Part shown: positions 1-6,077 of the stretch, piece by piece
Numbering within the stretch: position 1 is the first letter of the stretch
Layout of the letters: each line of letters begins with the position of its first letter
DNA from: JANPJV01 sp031425695
Lineage (GTDB): Bacteria; Pseudomonadota; Gammaproteobacteria; Xanthomonadales; SZUA-5
Direction of reading: 5' to 3'
NCBI GenBank assembly: GCA_031425695.1
Contig: JANPJV010000152.1
Span: 1 to 10,578, forward strand
Length of the DNA stretch: 10,578 nt
Notes under the pieces: generated by a model
What the model saw: only the letters and a program-made list of their open reading frames with translations
The model's database searches: none
What the model was told of the DNA's origin: nothing
Position numbers and translations under genes: made by a program

Positions 1-80
1 TTTGGGGTGGTGGTGGGGGGGGGGCGCCCTTTGTTGTTTGTGGGGCTCGGCCCCGCCCCTATCCCCCCACCCCCACCACA
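1..80. other. G-run / C-run tract with G-quadruplex potential
   Basis: The plus strand has G runs at 4-7, 9-10, 12-13 and 15-24 (ten Gs). It then has four C runs at 51-54, 56-59, 63-68 and 70-74 separated by only 1, 3 and 1 bases, so the minus strand there has an ideal four-run G-quadruplex pattern. Between them are a perfect palindrome GGGCGCCC (22-29) and a small hairpin GGGGC-TCG-GCCCC (42-54). No gene is seen here. The tract may be the structured 3' end of a gene lying to the left; that is inference. Confidence 0.6.
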
Positions 81-182
81 AGCAGCGCAGACCCACCACA
101 AGCCCAGAGTCCGCGCACAGCGCAGACGCACCACAAGCCCAGAGTCCGCGCACAGCGCAGACCCACCACAAGCAGCGCAGAC
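72..182. repeat. 35-bp tandem repeat (two copies) flanked by a short variant
   Basis: A 33-bp string starting ACCACAAGCCCAGAGTCC is identical at 95-127 and 130-162, giving a 35-bp period. A shorter variant, CCCACCACAAGCAGCGCAGAC in the first-to-last sense, occurs on each side at 72-92 and 162-182; it looks like the unit with an internal deletion. The order is short, long, long, short. The period is not a multiple of three, so the array would shift frame if translated, which argues for a non-coding minisatellite in the leader of the VOC gene. Confidence 0.8.
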
Positions 183-258
183 CAGCACCACATCACCATC
201 GCTGCTTGCCACGCTCCCGCGCCCGGTGCAGGCTGCGGCTCCCAGCAGCAGACCCACC

Positions 259-636
259 ATGCCGCTCGCGAACGCACGCCCGATAGCTTTCATCATTACC
301 CGAGATCGGCGTGTTGCCGAGAGCTTCTACGGCGACACGCTCGGGCTGCTGCGCCTGCCCGGCGATCCATTCGCGGCAGTCTTCGACATGTCCGGGGTCG
401 CCCTGCGCGTGACCGAAGTGCCAGGGCATGTTGCGTCCGCTCATCCGGTGCTCGGCTGGCAGGTCGCCGACATCGCTGCAACCGTGCGCGCGCTTGCGGA
501 CAAGGGCGTCGCGATGGCCATCTACGAAGGCCTGGGCCAGGACGCGCTCGGCATCTGGACCTCGCCGGATGGCAAGGCCAAAGTCGCGTTCTTTGCCGAT
601 CCCGATGGCAATGGGCTGAGCTTGACGCAGGCCTGA
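259..636 (+). CDS. VOC family (glyoxalase/bleomycin-resistance fold) protein
   Basis: This 125-aa protein has the vicinal oxygen chelate fold layout. The N-terminal beta-alpha unit reads RPIAFIITRD, then AESFYGDTLGL. The middle carries the LGWQVADI strand, and the C-terminal end is FADPDGNGLSLTQA, the usual VOC closing motif (DPDGN.L.L). The length fits a single two-module VOC subunit. Family members are metal-dependent dioxygenases, lyases, isomerases or resistance proteins; the substrate cannot be read from sequence. The ATG at 259 is chosen because homology-like sequence begins there. The open frame continues upstream to position 7, but only through the low-complexity and tandem-repeat tract. 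No good ribosome binding site precedes the ATG, so the exact start is uncertain. No operon partner is visible. Confidence 0.85.
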   Translation: MPLANARPIAFIITRDRRVAESFYGDTLGLLRLPGDPFAAVFDMSGVALRVTEVPGHVASAHPVLGWQVADIAATVRALADKGVAMAIYEGLGQDALGIWTSPDGKAKVAFFADPDGNGLSLTQA

Positions 637-724
637 GCGCAGTCGTTTCAGTCTTCTCCTGAATCATTCCCAGGGTGCGCCGATGATCGGGCTAACCCAT
701 TCGATCGAGACCGCGGCCCCGCGT

Positions 725-766
725 GCGTGGCTCTGAGCGCGCGCAGTGATGGATGTGGCGGAGTGT
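725..766 (-). repeat. Family A repeat, partial copy
   Basis: This 42-bp stretch matches 778-819 at 38 of 42 positions in direct orientation, offset by 53 bp (e.g. GAGCGCGCGCAGTGATGG against GAGCGCGCGCGGTGGTGG). It carries the GTGGCNCTGAGCGCGCGC end of family A and the ATGTGGCGG core but lacks the second conserved boundary, so it is a half unit. Confidence 0.65.
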
Positions 767-774
767 GTTTCCTC

Positions 775-838
775 GTAGCGTGGCACTGAGCGCGCGCGGT
801 GGTGGATGTGGCGGGGTGTCTGTCGCGCCAGCGCCGCG
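775..838 (-). repeat. Family A repeat, copy 1 (inverted)
   Basis: Read on the minus strand, this 64-bp unit begins with CGCGGCGCTGGCGCGA (838-823) and ends with a 22-bp block containing GCGCTCAGTGCCACGC (796-775). Both boundary blocks are identical in copies 2 (860-924) and 3 (5705-5771). It also shares the inner string CGCCACAT with copy 3. With copy 2 it forms a large inverted pair. Confidence 0.8.
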
Positions 839-859
839 GCTCTTCGACACGCTGAAACA

Positions 860-924
860 CGCGGCGCTGGCGCGATCGCTGGTGAGGCTCTTTCCCGCTC
901 CTCGCGCGCTCAGTGCCACGCTAC
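860..924 (+). repeat. Family A repeat, copy 2
   Basis: This 65-bp unit has the 16-bp boundary CGCGGCGCTGGCGCGA at 860-875 and the 22-bp boundary at 903-924, both exact matches to the other copies. The 27 bp between them differ from copies 1 and 3. The conserved ends with a variable centre suggest the ends are what is recognised or maintained. Confidence 0.8.
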
Positions 925-1123
925 AACGGCCACCTCGATCGAGCGAAGTGTGTTTCGCGCAAGCGCTAGGCGTGCGGTCCGCAAGCGAGCGCGTGCGGCT
1001 GGCAGCGCTGTTGAAGAAGCTCGGCCGCAGCCTGGAAACGTAGGCCATCCCATTCGCCGCTCCAGCGACTCCATTGGCTGCACGCTTGTGCTTTCTCTGC
1101 GCGGCTTGCGGCAGACTTGGGCA

Positions 1124-2182
1124 GTGAACACCCGTCGCTTCCTGCTGTTTGCTGCTGCCTTCTGGGGCCTGTTCGGCTTCGTCGCCGGCATCCTGGTGTG
1201 GATCAGCATGTTGAGCCATGGCCATTCGGTGCCGTGGCTGGTCAGCTTCTACCTGGTCGTGTGGCTCGCCTGGCTCGCACCGACGGCCGTGATCGTAGTC
1301 TTGGCGCGGCGTTTCCCGGTCGTCCCGTTTCGCTGGCCGGCGGCACTGGTACACCTCGGTGCAGCGACGCTGGTCGCGCTGCTGCATTCGCTGTTCGAGA
1401 TCGGTGTGATGCTGTGGATGCGGCCTTACGATCAGCGCACGGCCGAGCTGGCCCAGCTCGACATTGCGCAGATCCTGCTAGCCAAGCTGCCGCTCGAGTG
1501 GATCCTCTATTGCCTGGTGCTGGGCGGCGTCCTTGCGCTGGAGTTCTACCAGCGCTACCACGAGCGCGCCCTGCGCGCTGCGCAGCTGGAGCGCTCGCTG
1601 GTCGATGCCCGATTGCACGCGCTCGAACTGCAGTTGCAGCCACATTTCCTCTTCAACACGCTGAATGCGATTGCCGCGCTGGTGCGCAGTAGCCGCAAGG
1701 AGCAGGCGGTGACCATGATCGCCGGGCTGGCCGACCTGTTGCGCTATTCACTCGATCACGCCGGCCGCCAGCAGGTGAGCCTCGCCGAGGAAATCGAGAT
1801 GCTGCGGCGCTATCTCGAGATCGAGAACACGCGCTTTCCCGACCGCATGTCGTTCCGCATCGACGTGGCCGACGATGTGCGCAACGCAGCCGTTCCGATC
1901 CTGATGCTACAGCCGCTCGCTGAGAACGCGGTTCGCCACGGCATTGCGCGGAGCGCCGCGGGCGGCGAGATCGAGGTGAGCGCCAGGCGCGTCGGCGAAC
2001 GGCTGCAGATCGAGATGCGCAACAGCGGCATTCTCGATCCCGCCGCGATCGAGGGCATCGGGCTTCGCAATACGCGCGAGCGCTTGGTCAGTCTGTATGG
2101 CGATACGGGGCATTTCCGCCTGACCACAGTCCCCGGCGGCGTGTTGGCGCAGCTCGACATACCGTGGACGGCGCTCGCATGA
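1124..2182 (+). CDS. LytS/AlgZ-type membrane sensor histidine kinase
   Basis: This 352-aa kinase has four predicted membrane helices (about residues 5-29, 38-61, 73-98 and 119-139) followed by a His_kinase/HATPase module. The phospho-acceptor is His174 in QLQPHFLFNTLNA, the signature of the LytS/YehU/AlgZ family. The N box is LAENAVRHG with Asn268 and the G box is GIGLRNTRERL from about residue 311. It would autophosphorylate on His174 and pass phosphate to the regulator encoded next, whose ATG overlaps this stop (ATGA at 2179-2182). The four-helix N-terminus with no periplasmic or PAS domain resembles AlgZ/FimS, so the signal is probably sensed in or at the membrane; the ligand is unknown. 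I chose GTG 1124 because the first membrane helix starts just after it. GTG 1088 in the same frame is an alternative. Neither has a strong ribosome binding site. Confidence 0.9.
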   Translation: MNTRRFLLFAAAFWGLFGFVAGILVWISMLSHGHSVPWLVSFYLVVWLAWLAPTAVIVVLARRFPVVPFRWPAALVHLGAATLVALLHSLFEIGVMLWMRPYDQRTAELAQLDIAQILLAKLPLEWILYCLVLGGVLALEFYQRYHERALRAAQLERSLVDARLHALELQLQPHFLFNTLNAIAALVRSSRKEQAVTMIAGLADLLRYSLDHAGRQQVSLAEEIEMLRRYLEIENTRFPDRMSFRIDVADDVRNAAVPILMLQPLAENAVRHGIARSAAGGEIEVSARRVGERLQIEMRNSGILDPAAIEGIGLRNTRERLVSLYGDTGHFRLTTVPGGVLAQLDIPWTALA

Positions 2183-2961
2183 GCGCGCTCGGCGCGGCTC
2201 CGTTCAAGGTCTTGATCGTCGACGATGAGCCGCTCGCGCGCGCGGGGCTCAACGCGTTGCTGGTCGCGGATCCGGAGGTGCAGGTGGTGGGCGAGGGCGA
2301 CGGTGTCGGTGCCGTCGCGCTGATTGCGCGGCTGCGGCCCGACATCCTTTTTCTCGACATCCAGATGCCTGAGGTCGACGGTTTTGCGCTGCTGGAACTG
2401 GTCGGTGCCGATGCGGTCCCCGCGGTGATCTTCGTCACCGCCTTCGACCGGCACGCGCTGCGGGCATTCGAGGTACACGCGCTCGATTACCTGCTCAAGC
2501 CTTTCACCGACGCGCGCTTCGAGGTTGCGCTGGCGCGTGCCAAGCAACAGGTCCGCAACCGCCGCGAGGGTGCGCTCGACGCGCGCATCGCCGAGCTGAT
2601 GCGCGCGCAGCAATCACCGCGCACGCGGTTCCTGGTGCCGGCCCGCGACAAGACCGTGGTGGTCGACGTCGGCACGATCGACTGGATCGAGGCGGCCGAT
2701 TACTACGTCAGCCTGCATTGCGGCAGCGCCAGCCACCTGCTGCGTGACACCATGGACGAGATCGAGCGCCAGCTCGATCCGCAGCAGTTCTTCCGCGCCC
2801 ACCGCTCGGCGATCGTAAACCTCGCCCGCGTCCGCGAGATCCACCCGCTGTTCCGCGGCGACTGCGAGCTCAAGCTCGCCGATGGCACCACCGTGCGCCT
2901 GAGCCGTCACCGCCGCAAGGAATTCGAGGCGCGGTTTGCGCAGGTGGGCGCGGGGCGCTGA
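2179..2961 (+). CDS. LytTR-family response regulator
   Basis: This 260-aa protein has an N-terminal receiver domain (residues about 9-125) and a C-terminal LytTR DNA-binding domain (about 155-255). In the receiver, the acidic pair is Asp15-Asp16, the phospho-acceptor is Asp60 in FLDIQMPEVDG, the switch Thr is Thr87 in FVTAF, and the conserved Lys is Lys107 in LLKPF. The LytTR part shows the family hallmarks IDWIEAADYYVSLH, FFRAHRSAIVN and the closing DGTTVRLSRHRRKEF. It is the cognate partner of the kinase at 1124-2182, with which it is translationally coupled by the ATGA overlap. GTG 2164 could also start the frame, but ATG 2179 is preferred for the overlap. LytTR regulators often bind direct repeats at promoters; no target site was identified here. 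The output genes are unknown. Confidence 0.93.
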   Translation: MSALGAAPFKVLIVDDEPLARAGLNALLVADPEVQVVGEGDGVGAVALIARLRPDILFLDIQMPEVDGFALLELVGADAVPAVIFVTAFDRHALRAFEVHALDYLLKPFTDARFEVALARAKQQVRNRREGALDARIAELMRAQQSPRTRFLVPARDKTVVVDVGTIDWIEAADYYVSLHCGSASHLLRDTMDEIERQLDPQQFFRAHRSAIVNLARVREIHPLFRGDCELKLADGTTVRLSRHRRKEFEARFAQVGAGR

Positions 2962-2975
2962 TCTGAGCGGTTGGA

Positions 2976-3063
2976 CGTAGGCCGATGTGCCGCGTAGCGG
3001 CTCACCGGCAAAGAGCGCCGGAGAGCGCGCAAGTAGCCGCGCGCACACCGGCCTACGCGGCAC
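2976..3063. repeat. Long imperfect inverted repeat between regulator and sulfur operon
   Basis: Arm 2976-2990 (CGTAGGCCGATGTGC) pairs with 3043-3057 with one mismatch. An alternative outer stem, GTGCCGCGTAG (2987-2997) with CTACGCGGCAC (3053-3063), is perfect but uses some of the same bases on the right arm. Inside are GCGGCT/AGCCGC (2997-3002 with 3035-3040) and CCGGC/GCCGG (3005-3009 with 3017-3021). There is no T run, so it is not a classic intrinsic terminator. It may be a REP-like element or an mRNA-stabilising structure. Confidence 0.6.
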
Positions 3064-3167
3064 GACTTGTCCCATTCACCACACAACCAACTCCATTCGC
3101 CGCAAATCAATATCGGCGCGGATCTGGTCGGCGCAGCCTCCGGTTTCACCTTTGACCGGAGCATCCA

Positions 3168-4076
3168 ATGAAACTCATCCTGTCCCTCACCGCGGGCTTC
3201 TGCAGCTTGCTCGCTGCCGTCACTGCCTTCGCCGGCGACCCGCGCGGCGCGCTGGTCGATTCGCAATGGTTGAAGGCCCATCTGTCCGATCCGAATCTGG
3301 TGCTGTTGCACGTCGGCGCTGAAGACGAGTTCGCGAAGGGCCACATCGCGGGCGCACGGCTGGTTTCGCTCGACGACATTTCGGTGTCCGAGCACACGAA
3401 GACGGGACTGATGCTGCAGCTCCCCGAGCCCGAGGACCTGCGCGTGCGCCTGCAGAAGCTCGGTATCTCGGACGACTCGCATATCGTCGTCTACTACGGC
3501 CAGGATTGGGTCAGCCCGAGCACGCGGGTGGTGTTCACGCTGCAGGCCGCGGGGCTGGAGAAATGCACGCATCTGCTCGATGGCGGCATGCAGGCATGGG
3601 TGCGCAGTGGCGGCGTTGTGAGCAACGAGCCAGCACCCACGGAGCCTGGCAAGCTTTCCCCGCTGCGCATGCAGCCGCTCACTGTGGACGCGGATTACGT
3701 GCGTGCGCACCTGGATGCGCCGGGTATCGCGATTGTCGATGGGCGTGCCGCAGCTTACTACGACGGCGTCGAAACCGGCGGCGCGCATGGCCAGACCGAC
3801 CGCACCGGCCACATCAAGGGCGCGCTCAGCATTCCCTTTACCGAGGTGACTGACGAGCAACTGCGCATTCGGCCGCAGGACGAGCTGCGAGCGCTGTTCG
3901 CGCGCGCGGGAGTCGAGCCTGGTGACACCATCGTCGGCTACTGCCATATCGGCCAACAGGCGACGGCAATGCTGTTCGCGGCGCGCCTGCTCGGGCATCC
4001 GGTGCGGCTCTACGACGGTTCTTTCCAGGACTGGTCGCGCAGCGATGAAAACCCGTTCGAGGCGACGCAGCCGTGA
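3168..4076 (+). CDS. Exported two-domain rhodanese (thiosulfate sulfurtransferase)
   Basis: This 302-aa protein starts with a Sec signal peptide (MKLILSLTAGFCSLLAAVTAFA, likely cut after Ala22), so it acts in the periplasm. Two rhodanese domains follow. The N-terminal one (about 25-150) includes KGHIAGARLVSLDD and DGGMQAW but lacks a catalytic Cys in the active loop. The C-terminal one (about 170-300) has TGHIKGALSIPF and the active loop YCHIGQQAT with Cys259, followed by LYDGSFQDWS. Rhodaneses move sulfane sulfur from thiosulfate or persulfides to acceptors. The CHIGQQA loop with an inactive N domain is the standard tandem-rhodanese layout. GGAG at 3158-3161 sits 6 nt before the ATG. It is the first gene of a four-gene overlapping operon with YeeE-type transporters, which supports a role in delivering sulfur to or from them. 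The stop overlaps the next start (GTGA). Confidence 0.92.
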   Translation: MKLILSLTAGFCSLLAAVTAFAGDPRGALVDSQWLKAHLSDPNLVLLHVGAEDEFAKGHIAGARLVSLDDISVSEHTKTGLMLQLPEPEDLRVRLQKLGISDDSHIVVYYGQDWVSPSTRVVFTLQAAGLEKCTHLLDGGMQAWVRSGGVVSNEPAPTEPGKLSPLRMQPLTVDADYVRAHLDAPGIAIVDGRAAAYYDGVETGGAHGQTDRTGHIKGALSIPFTEVTDEQLRIRPQDELRALFARAGVEPGDTIVGYCHIGQQATAMLFAARLLGHPVRLYDGSFQDWSRSDENPFEATQP

Positions 4077-4594
4077 GCGCACAACGCACGCCCGCGGCGT
4101 ATGCCGATCCCTATCTCGCCGGAGCCGGTCTCGGCCTGGTGCTCCTCGCATCCTTCGTCCTGGTCGGCCGCGGGCTCGGGGCCTCCGGCGCATTCGCGAG
4201 CACGGCTGCCGGTGCAGTCGCTGCCGTCGCGCCAGGAAGCGCTGCAGACAGCCCGCTGTTCAGTCACTACCTCAGTGACCCGGGGCCCTGGCTCGAATGG
4301 TTGAGCTTCGAGCTCATCGGCGTGCTGATCGGCGGCTTCCTGTCGGCTGGCTTGGCGGGCCGCTTGCGCATCGGCATCGAACGTCCGCGGCAGTTGGCGC
4401 CGTCATCGCGGCTGGCCTTTGCCTTCGGCGGCGGCGTGCTGATGGCAGCCGGCGCGGTCCTCGCGCGCGGCTGTACCAGCGGGCAGGCGTTGACCGGCGG
4501 TGCGCTGCTCAGCGTGGGCGGCTGGCTGTTCCTGGCGGTTGCTTTTGCCGCCGCCTACGCGCTGGCGCCACTCGCACGGAGGCTATGGGCATGA
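4073..4594 (+). CDS. YeeE/YedE (TsuA-like) membrane protein, first half
   Basis: This 173-aa integral membrane protein has about four hydrophobic segments (roughly residues 14-36, 74-95, 112-131 and 140-166). The diagnostic stretch is ARGCTSGQALTGGALLS with its only Cys at residue 134, matching the Cys-Gly loop of the sulfur-transport (DUF395) family. Full-length TsuA/YeeE proteins are about twice as long and have two related halves; here the halves are separate genes, as in PmpA/PmpB-type pairs. Family members move thiosulfate or related sulfur compounds across the inner membrane using conserved Cys residues as relay points. The start is GTG 4073, overlapping the preceding stop by 4 nt. The stop overlaps the next gene in the same way, so the two halves are likely made in equal amount and assemble together. 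Confidence 0.88.
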   Translation: MSAQRTPAAYADPYLAGAGLGLVLLASFVLVGRGLGASGAFASTAAGAVAAVAPGSAADSPLFSHYLSDPGPWLEWLSFELIGVLIGGFLSAGLAGRLRIGIERPRQLAPSSRLAFAFGGGVLMAAGAVLARGCTSGQALTGGALLSVGGWLFLAVAFAAAYALAPLARRLWA

Positions 4595-5169
4595 GCGCTC
4601 CCCTGATCACCGAAGGCGGTTCGCTCATCTCTTCGCTGCTGGCCGCGCTGGCGCTCGGCGTCGGCTTCGGGTTCGCGCTCGAGCGCGGCGGGCTCGGCAA
4701 CGCGCGCAAGCTCATCGGCCAGTTCTATGGTCGTGATCTCAGCGTGCTCAAGGTGATGTTCAGCGCGCTGCTGGTTGCGATGCTCGGCGTGTTCTGGCTC
4801 GGCCGCTTCGGCCTGCTCGAGGTGAGCGCGCTGTACGTGCCGCATACCTATCTGTGGCCGCAACTGGTCGGCGGTGGGTTGTTCGGTGCTGGCCTGATCT
4901 TGGCCGGCCTGTGCCCGGGAACGGCGTGCGTCGCTGCCGCCAGCGGGCGCATCGACGGGCTGTTCGTACTGCTCGGGATCCTCATTGGCATGCTCGGCGT
5001 CGGCCTGCTGCTGCGTCGCTTCGTGGCTTTCTTCGAAAGCTCGGCGCACGGCGCGTGGACCTTGCCGGAACTGCTCGGCCTGCCGTATGGCGTGGTGGTT
5101 GCGGGTGTCGTGGTGATGGCGCTGGCCGCGTTCGCCGGCGCCGAATGGGTGGAGCGCCGCGCGCGATGA
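4591..5169 (+). CDS. YeeE/YedE (TsuA-like) membrane protein, second half
   Basis: This 192-aa protein has about five hydrophobic segments (roughly 11-31, 53-73, 87-108, 122-142 and 163-185). Family marks are GFGFALERGGLGNARKL near the N-terminus and GLCPGTACVAAASGRIDG with Cys108 and Cys113. With Cys134 of the first half, the pair carries three cysteines in membrane loops, consistent with the thiosulfate relay proposed for YeeE/TsuA. The start is ATG 4591: GGAGG at 4578-4582 is 8 nt before it, while ATG 4585 would be only 2 nt away. It overlaps both neighbours by 4 nt. The substrate (thiosulfate, polysulfide or another sulfur species) cannot be told from sequence. Confidence 0.88.
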   Translation: MSAPLITEGGSLISSLLAALALGVGFGFALERGGLGNARKLIGQFYGRDLSVLKVMFSALLVAMLGVFWLGRFGLLEVSALYVPHTYLWPQLVGGGLFGAGLILAGLCPGTACVAAASGRIDGLFVLLGILIGMLGVGLLLRRFVAFFESSAHGAWTLPELLGLPYGVVVAGVVVMALAAFAGAEWVERRAR

Positions 5170-5693
5170 AGATCAATGCACGCATCCTGCTGGCCCTGAT
5201 TGGGCTGACCGCCGGCATGCTGGCCGCGGTTGCCGGGGCACCTCAAAGGCCGCTCGGCGACGACGAGATCAGCGCCATCGATTTGGCCCGGGCGATCCGT
5301 GATCGCCAGCCACGGCTGCTAGTCATCGACCTGCGTCCGGTCGATGCGGTCGAAACCGAACGACTGCCGACGGCGCGCGCGCTTGGCGAGCTCGAGCTCC
5401 AACGGTTGGATAGTGCTGCCCAACTGGTTGTTTACGCTGACCGTGATGTCGACCCCGACGTGATAGAAGCGGTGCGCAGTCAGCACGGCGCGCGGTCGAT
5501 TCGGAGGCTGCGTGGCGGCGTTCAAGCCTGGAAAGCGGAGGTTCTTTTCCCGATCTTGCGCAGCGACGCGGTCGAATCCCAGCAAGGGGAATTTCGCAAG
5601 CGTGCGCAGTTGAGCCGCTACTTCGGCGGGTCACCGCGCGTCATCGAGCCGGGGGAGGCGTTGGAGCGAAGCCGAAGTCGGCGGGGGTGTTGA
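5166..5693 (+). CDS. Rhodanese-like protein lacking the catalytic cysteine
   Basis: This 175-aa protein begins with a hydrophobic signal or anchor segment (MKINARILLALIGLTAGMLAAVAGA), so it is exported or membrane-tethered. A single rhodanese-like domain follows (about 32-125): RQPRLLVIDLRPVD, then LVVYADRDVD at the place where the active loop should be, then IRRLRGGVQAWKAEVLFP. The usual loop Cys is absent. The only Cys in the whole protein is the last residue, Cys175. The C-terminal part has SRYFGGSPRV followed by an Arg/Ser-rich tail. It is the last gene of the operon, overlapping the YeeE half by ATGA. It probably binds or scaffolds a sulfur species or the transporter rather than catalysing transfer; that is inference. 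The tail after GGSPRV may be read-through into former intergenic DNA. Confidence 0.8.
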   Translation: MKINARILLALIGLTAGMLAAVAGAPQRPLGDDEISAIDLARAIRDRQPRLLVIDLRPVDAVETERLPTARALGELELQRLDSAAQLVVYADRDVDPDVIEAVRSQHGARSIRRLRGGVQAWKAEVLFPILRSDAVESQQGEFRKRAQLSRYFGGSPRVIEPGEALERSRSRRGC

Positions 5694-5704
5694 GGGTAGT
5701 AAGA

Positions 5705-5771
5705 CGCGGCGCTGGCGCGAACCAATAAATGTCGCCACATGGATTGATTCGCGCGCTCAGTGCCACGCTAC
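5705..5771 (+). repeat. Family A repeat, copy 3, at a convergent gene junction
   Basis: This 67-bp unit has the exact 16-bp boundary CGCGGCGCTGGCGCGA (5705-5720) and the exact 22-bp boundary (5750-5771) of copies 1 and 2. It lies 11 bp after the rhodanese-like stop and 10 bp from the stop of the minus-strand DUF2277 gene, filling almost the entire convergent gap. It could affect transcript ends from both sides. Confidence 0.8.
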
Positions 5772-5781
5772 TTCAATCGGA

Positions 5782-6054
5782 TCAGTTTGCCGGAAAGCGC
5801 AGCCGGCGCTTGGCGAGGGCCTTGCTGGCTTCGATATCGCGCAGCTTTAGGCTGGCGTTGGTCACCAGCGATTGCACCAGCGTGCGTGCTGCGGCGGTTA
5901 CTTCGGCGACGGCTTGATCGAAGGCTGCCTGGTTGGCTTTCGATGGCGCGTTGAAGCCGCTGAGCTTGCGGACGAACTGCAGGGCCGAGGCGTGGATCTC
6001 ATCGTCCGACGCCGGTGGCTCGAAGTTGAACAGCGTCTTGATGTTTCTGCACAT
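5782..6054 (-). CDS. DUF2277 domain protein
   Basis: This 90-aa cytosolic protein opens with MCRNIKTLFNFEPPASDDEI, the hallmark of DUF2277, followed by SALQFVRKLSGFNAPSKANQ and the helical segment AVAEVTAAARTLVQSL. The family is about 80-95 aa long, so this is full length. Its function is not known; the conserved CRNI start with Cys2 suggests a functional N-terminus. GAAGG (6067-6063 on the minus strand) is 8 nt before the ATG. It lies downstream of the subtilase on the same strand, with a 78-bp gap that contains a strong hairpin, so it is probably transcribed at least partly on its own. Confidence 0.9.
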   Translation of the reverse strand: MCRNIKTLFNFEPPASDDEIHASALQFVRKLSGFNAPSKANQAAFDQAVAEVTAAARTLVQSLVTNASLKLRDIEASKALAKRRLRFPAN

Positions 6055-6077
6055 GGATGGCGCCTTCGTTCGTCGAC

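Larger units (their letters stand above)
637..1123. other. 487-bp repeat-rich intergenic region
   Basis: This gap lies between the VOC gene and the histidine kinase gene. It is mostly repeat sequence: a partial family A unit (725-766), a full inverted copy (775-838) and a full direct copy (860-924). The rest (925-1123) holds GC-rich sequence in which I see no clear gene and no convincing sigma70 promoter. Short open frames cross the repeats, but their translated repeats have no protein-like pattern. Confidence 0.6.

Noticed and set aside
72..182. Possible CRISPR array
   Set aside because: The long units abut with no unique spacers, there are only two of them and no cas gene is present.
7..258. 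N-terminal extension of the VOC frame
   Set aside because: It translates the G-run tract and tandem repeats, whose 35-bp period shifts frame between copies; VOC-like sequence begins at the ATG at 259.
753..1043. 96-aa open frame whose last 25 or so residues look somewhat helical
   Set aside because: Its first part is translated repeat sequence and the tail matches no family I recognise. It could be a gene relic, but nothing in the sequence supports that.
806..1123. N-terminal extension of the histidine kinase frame
   Set aside because: It runs through family A repeats; the kinase's first membrane helix begins right after GTG 1124.
2907..4193. 428-aa minus-strand open frame over the first rhodanese
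   Set aside because: It is antisense to a rhodanese with signal peptide and active-site loop and reads through an inverted repeat.
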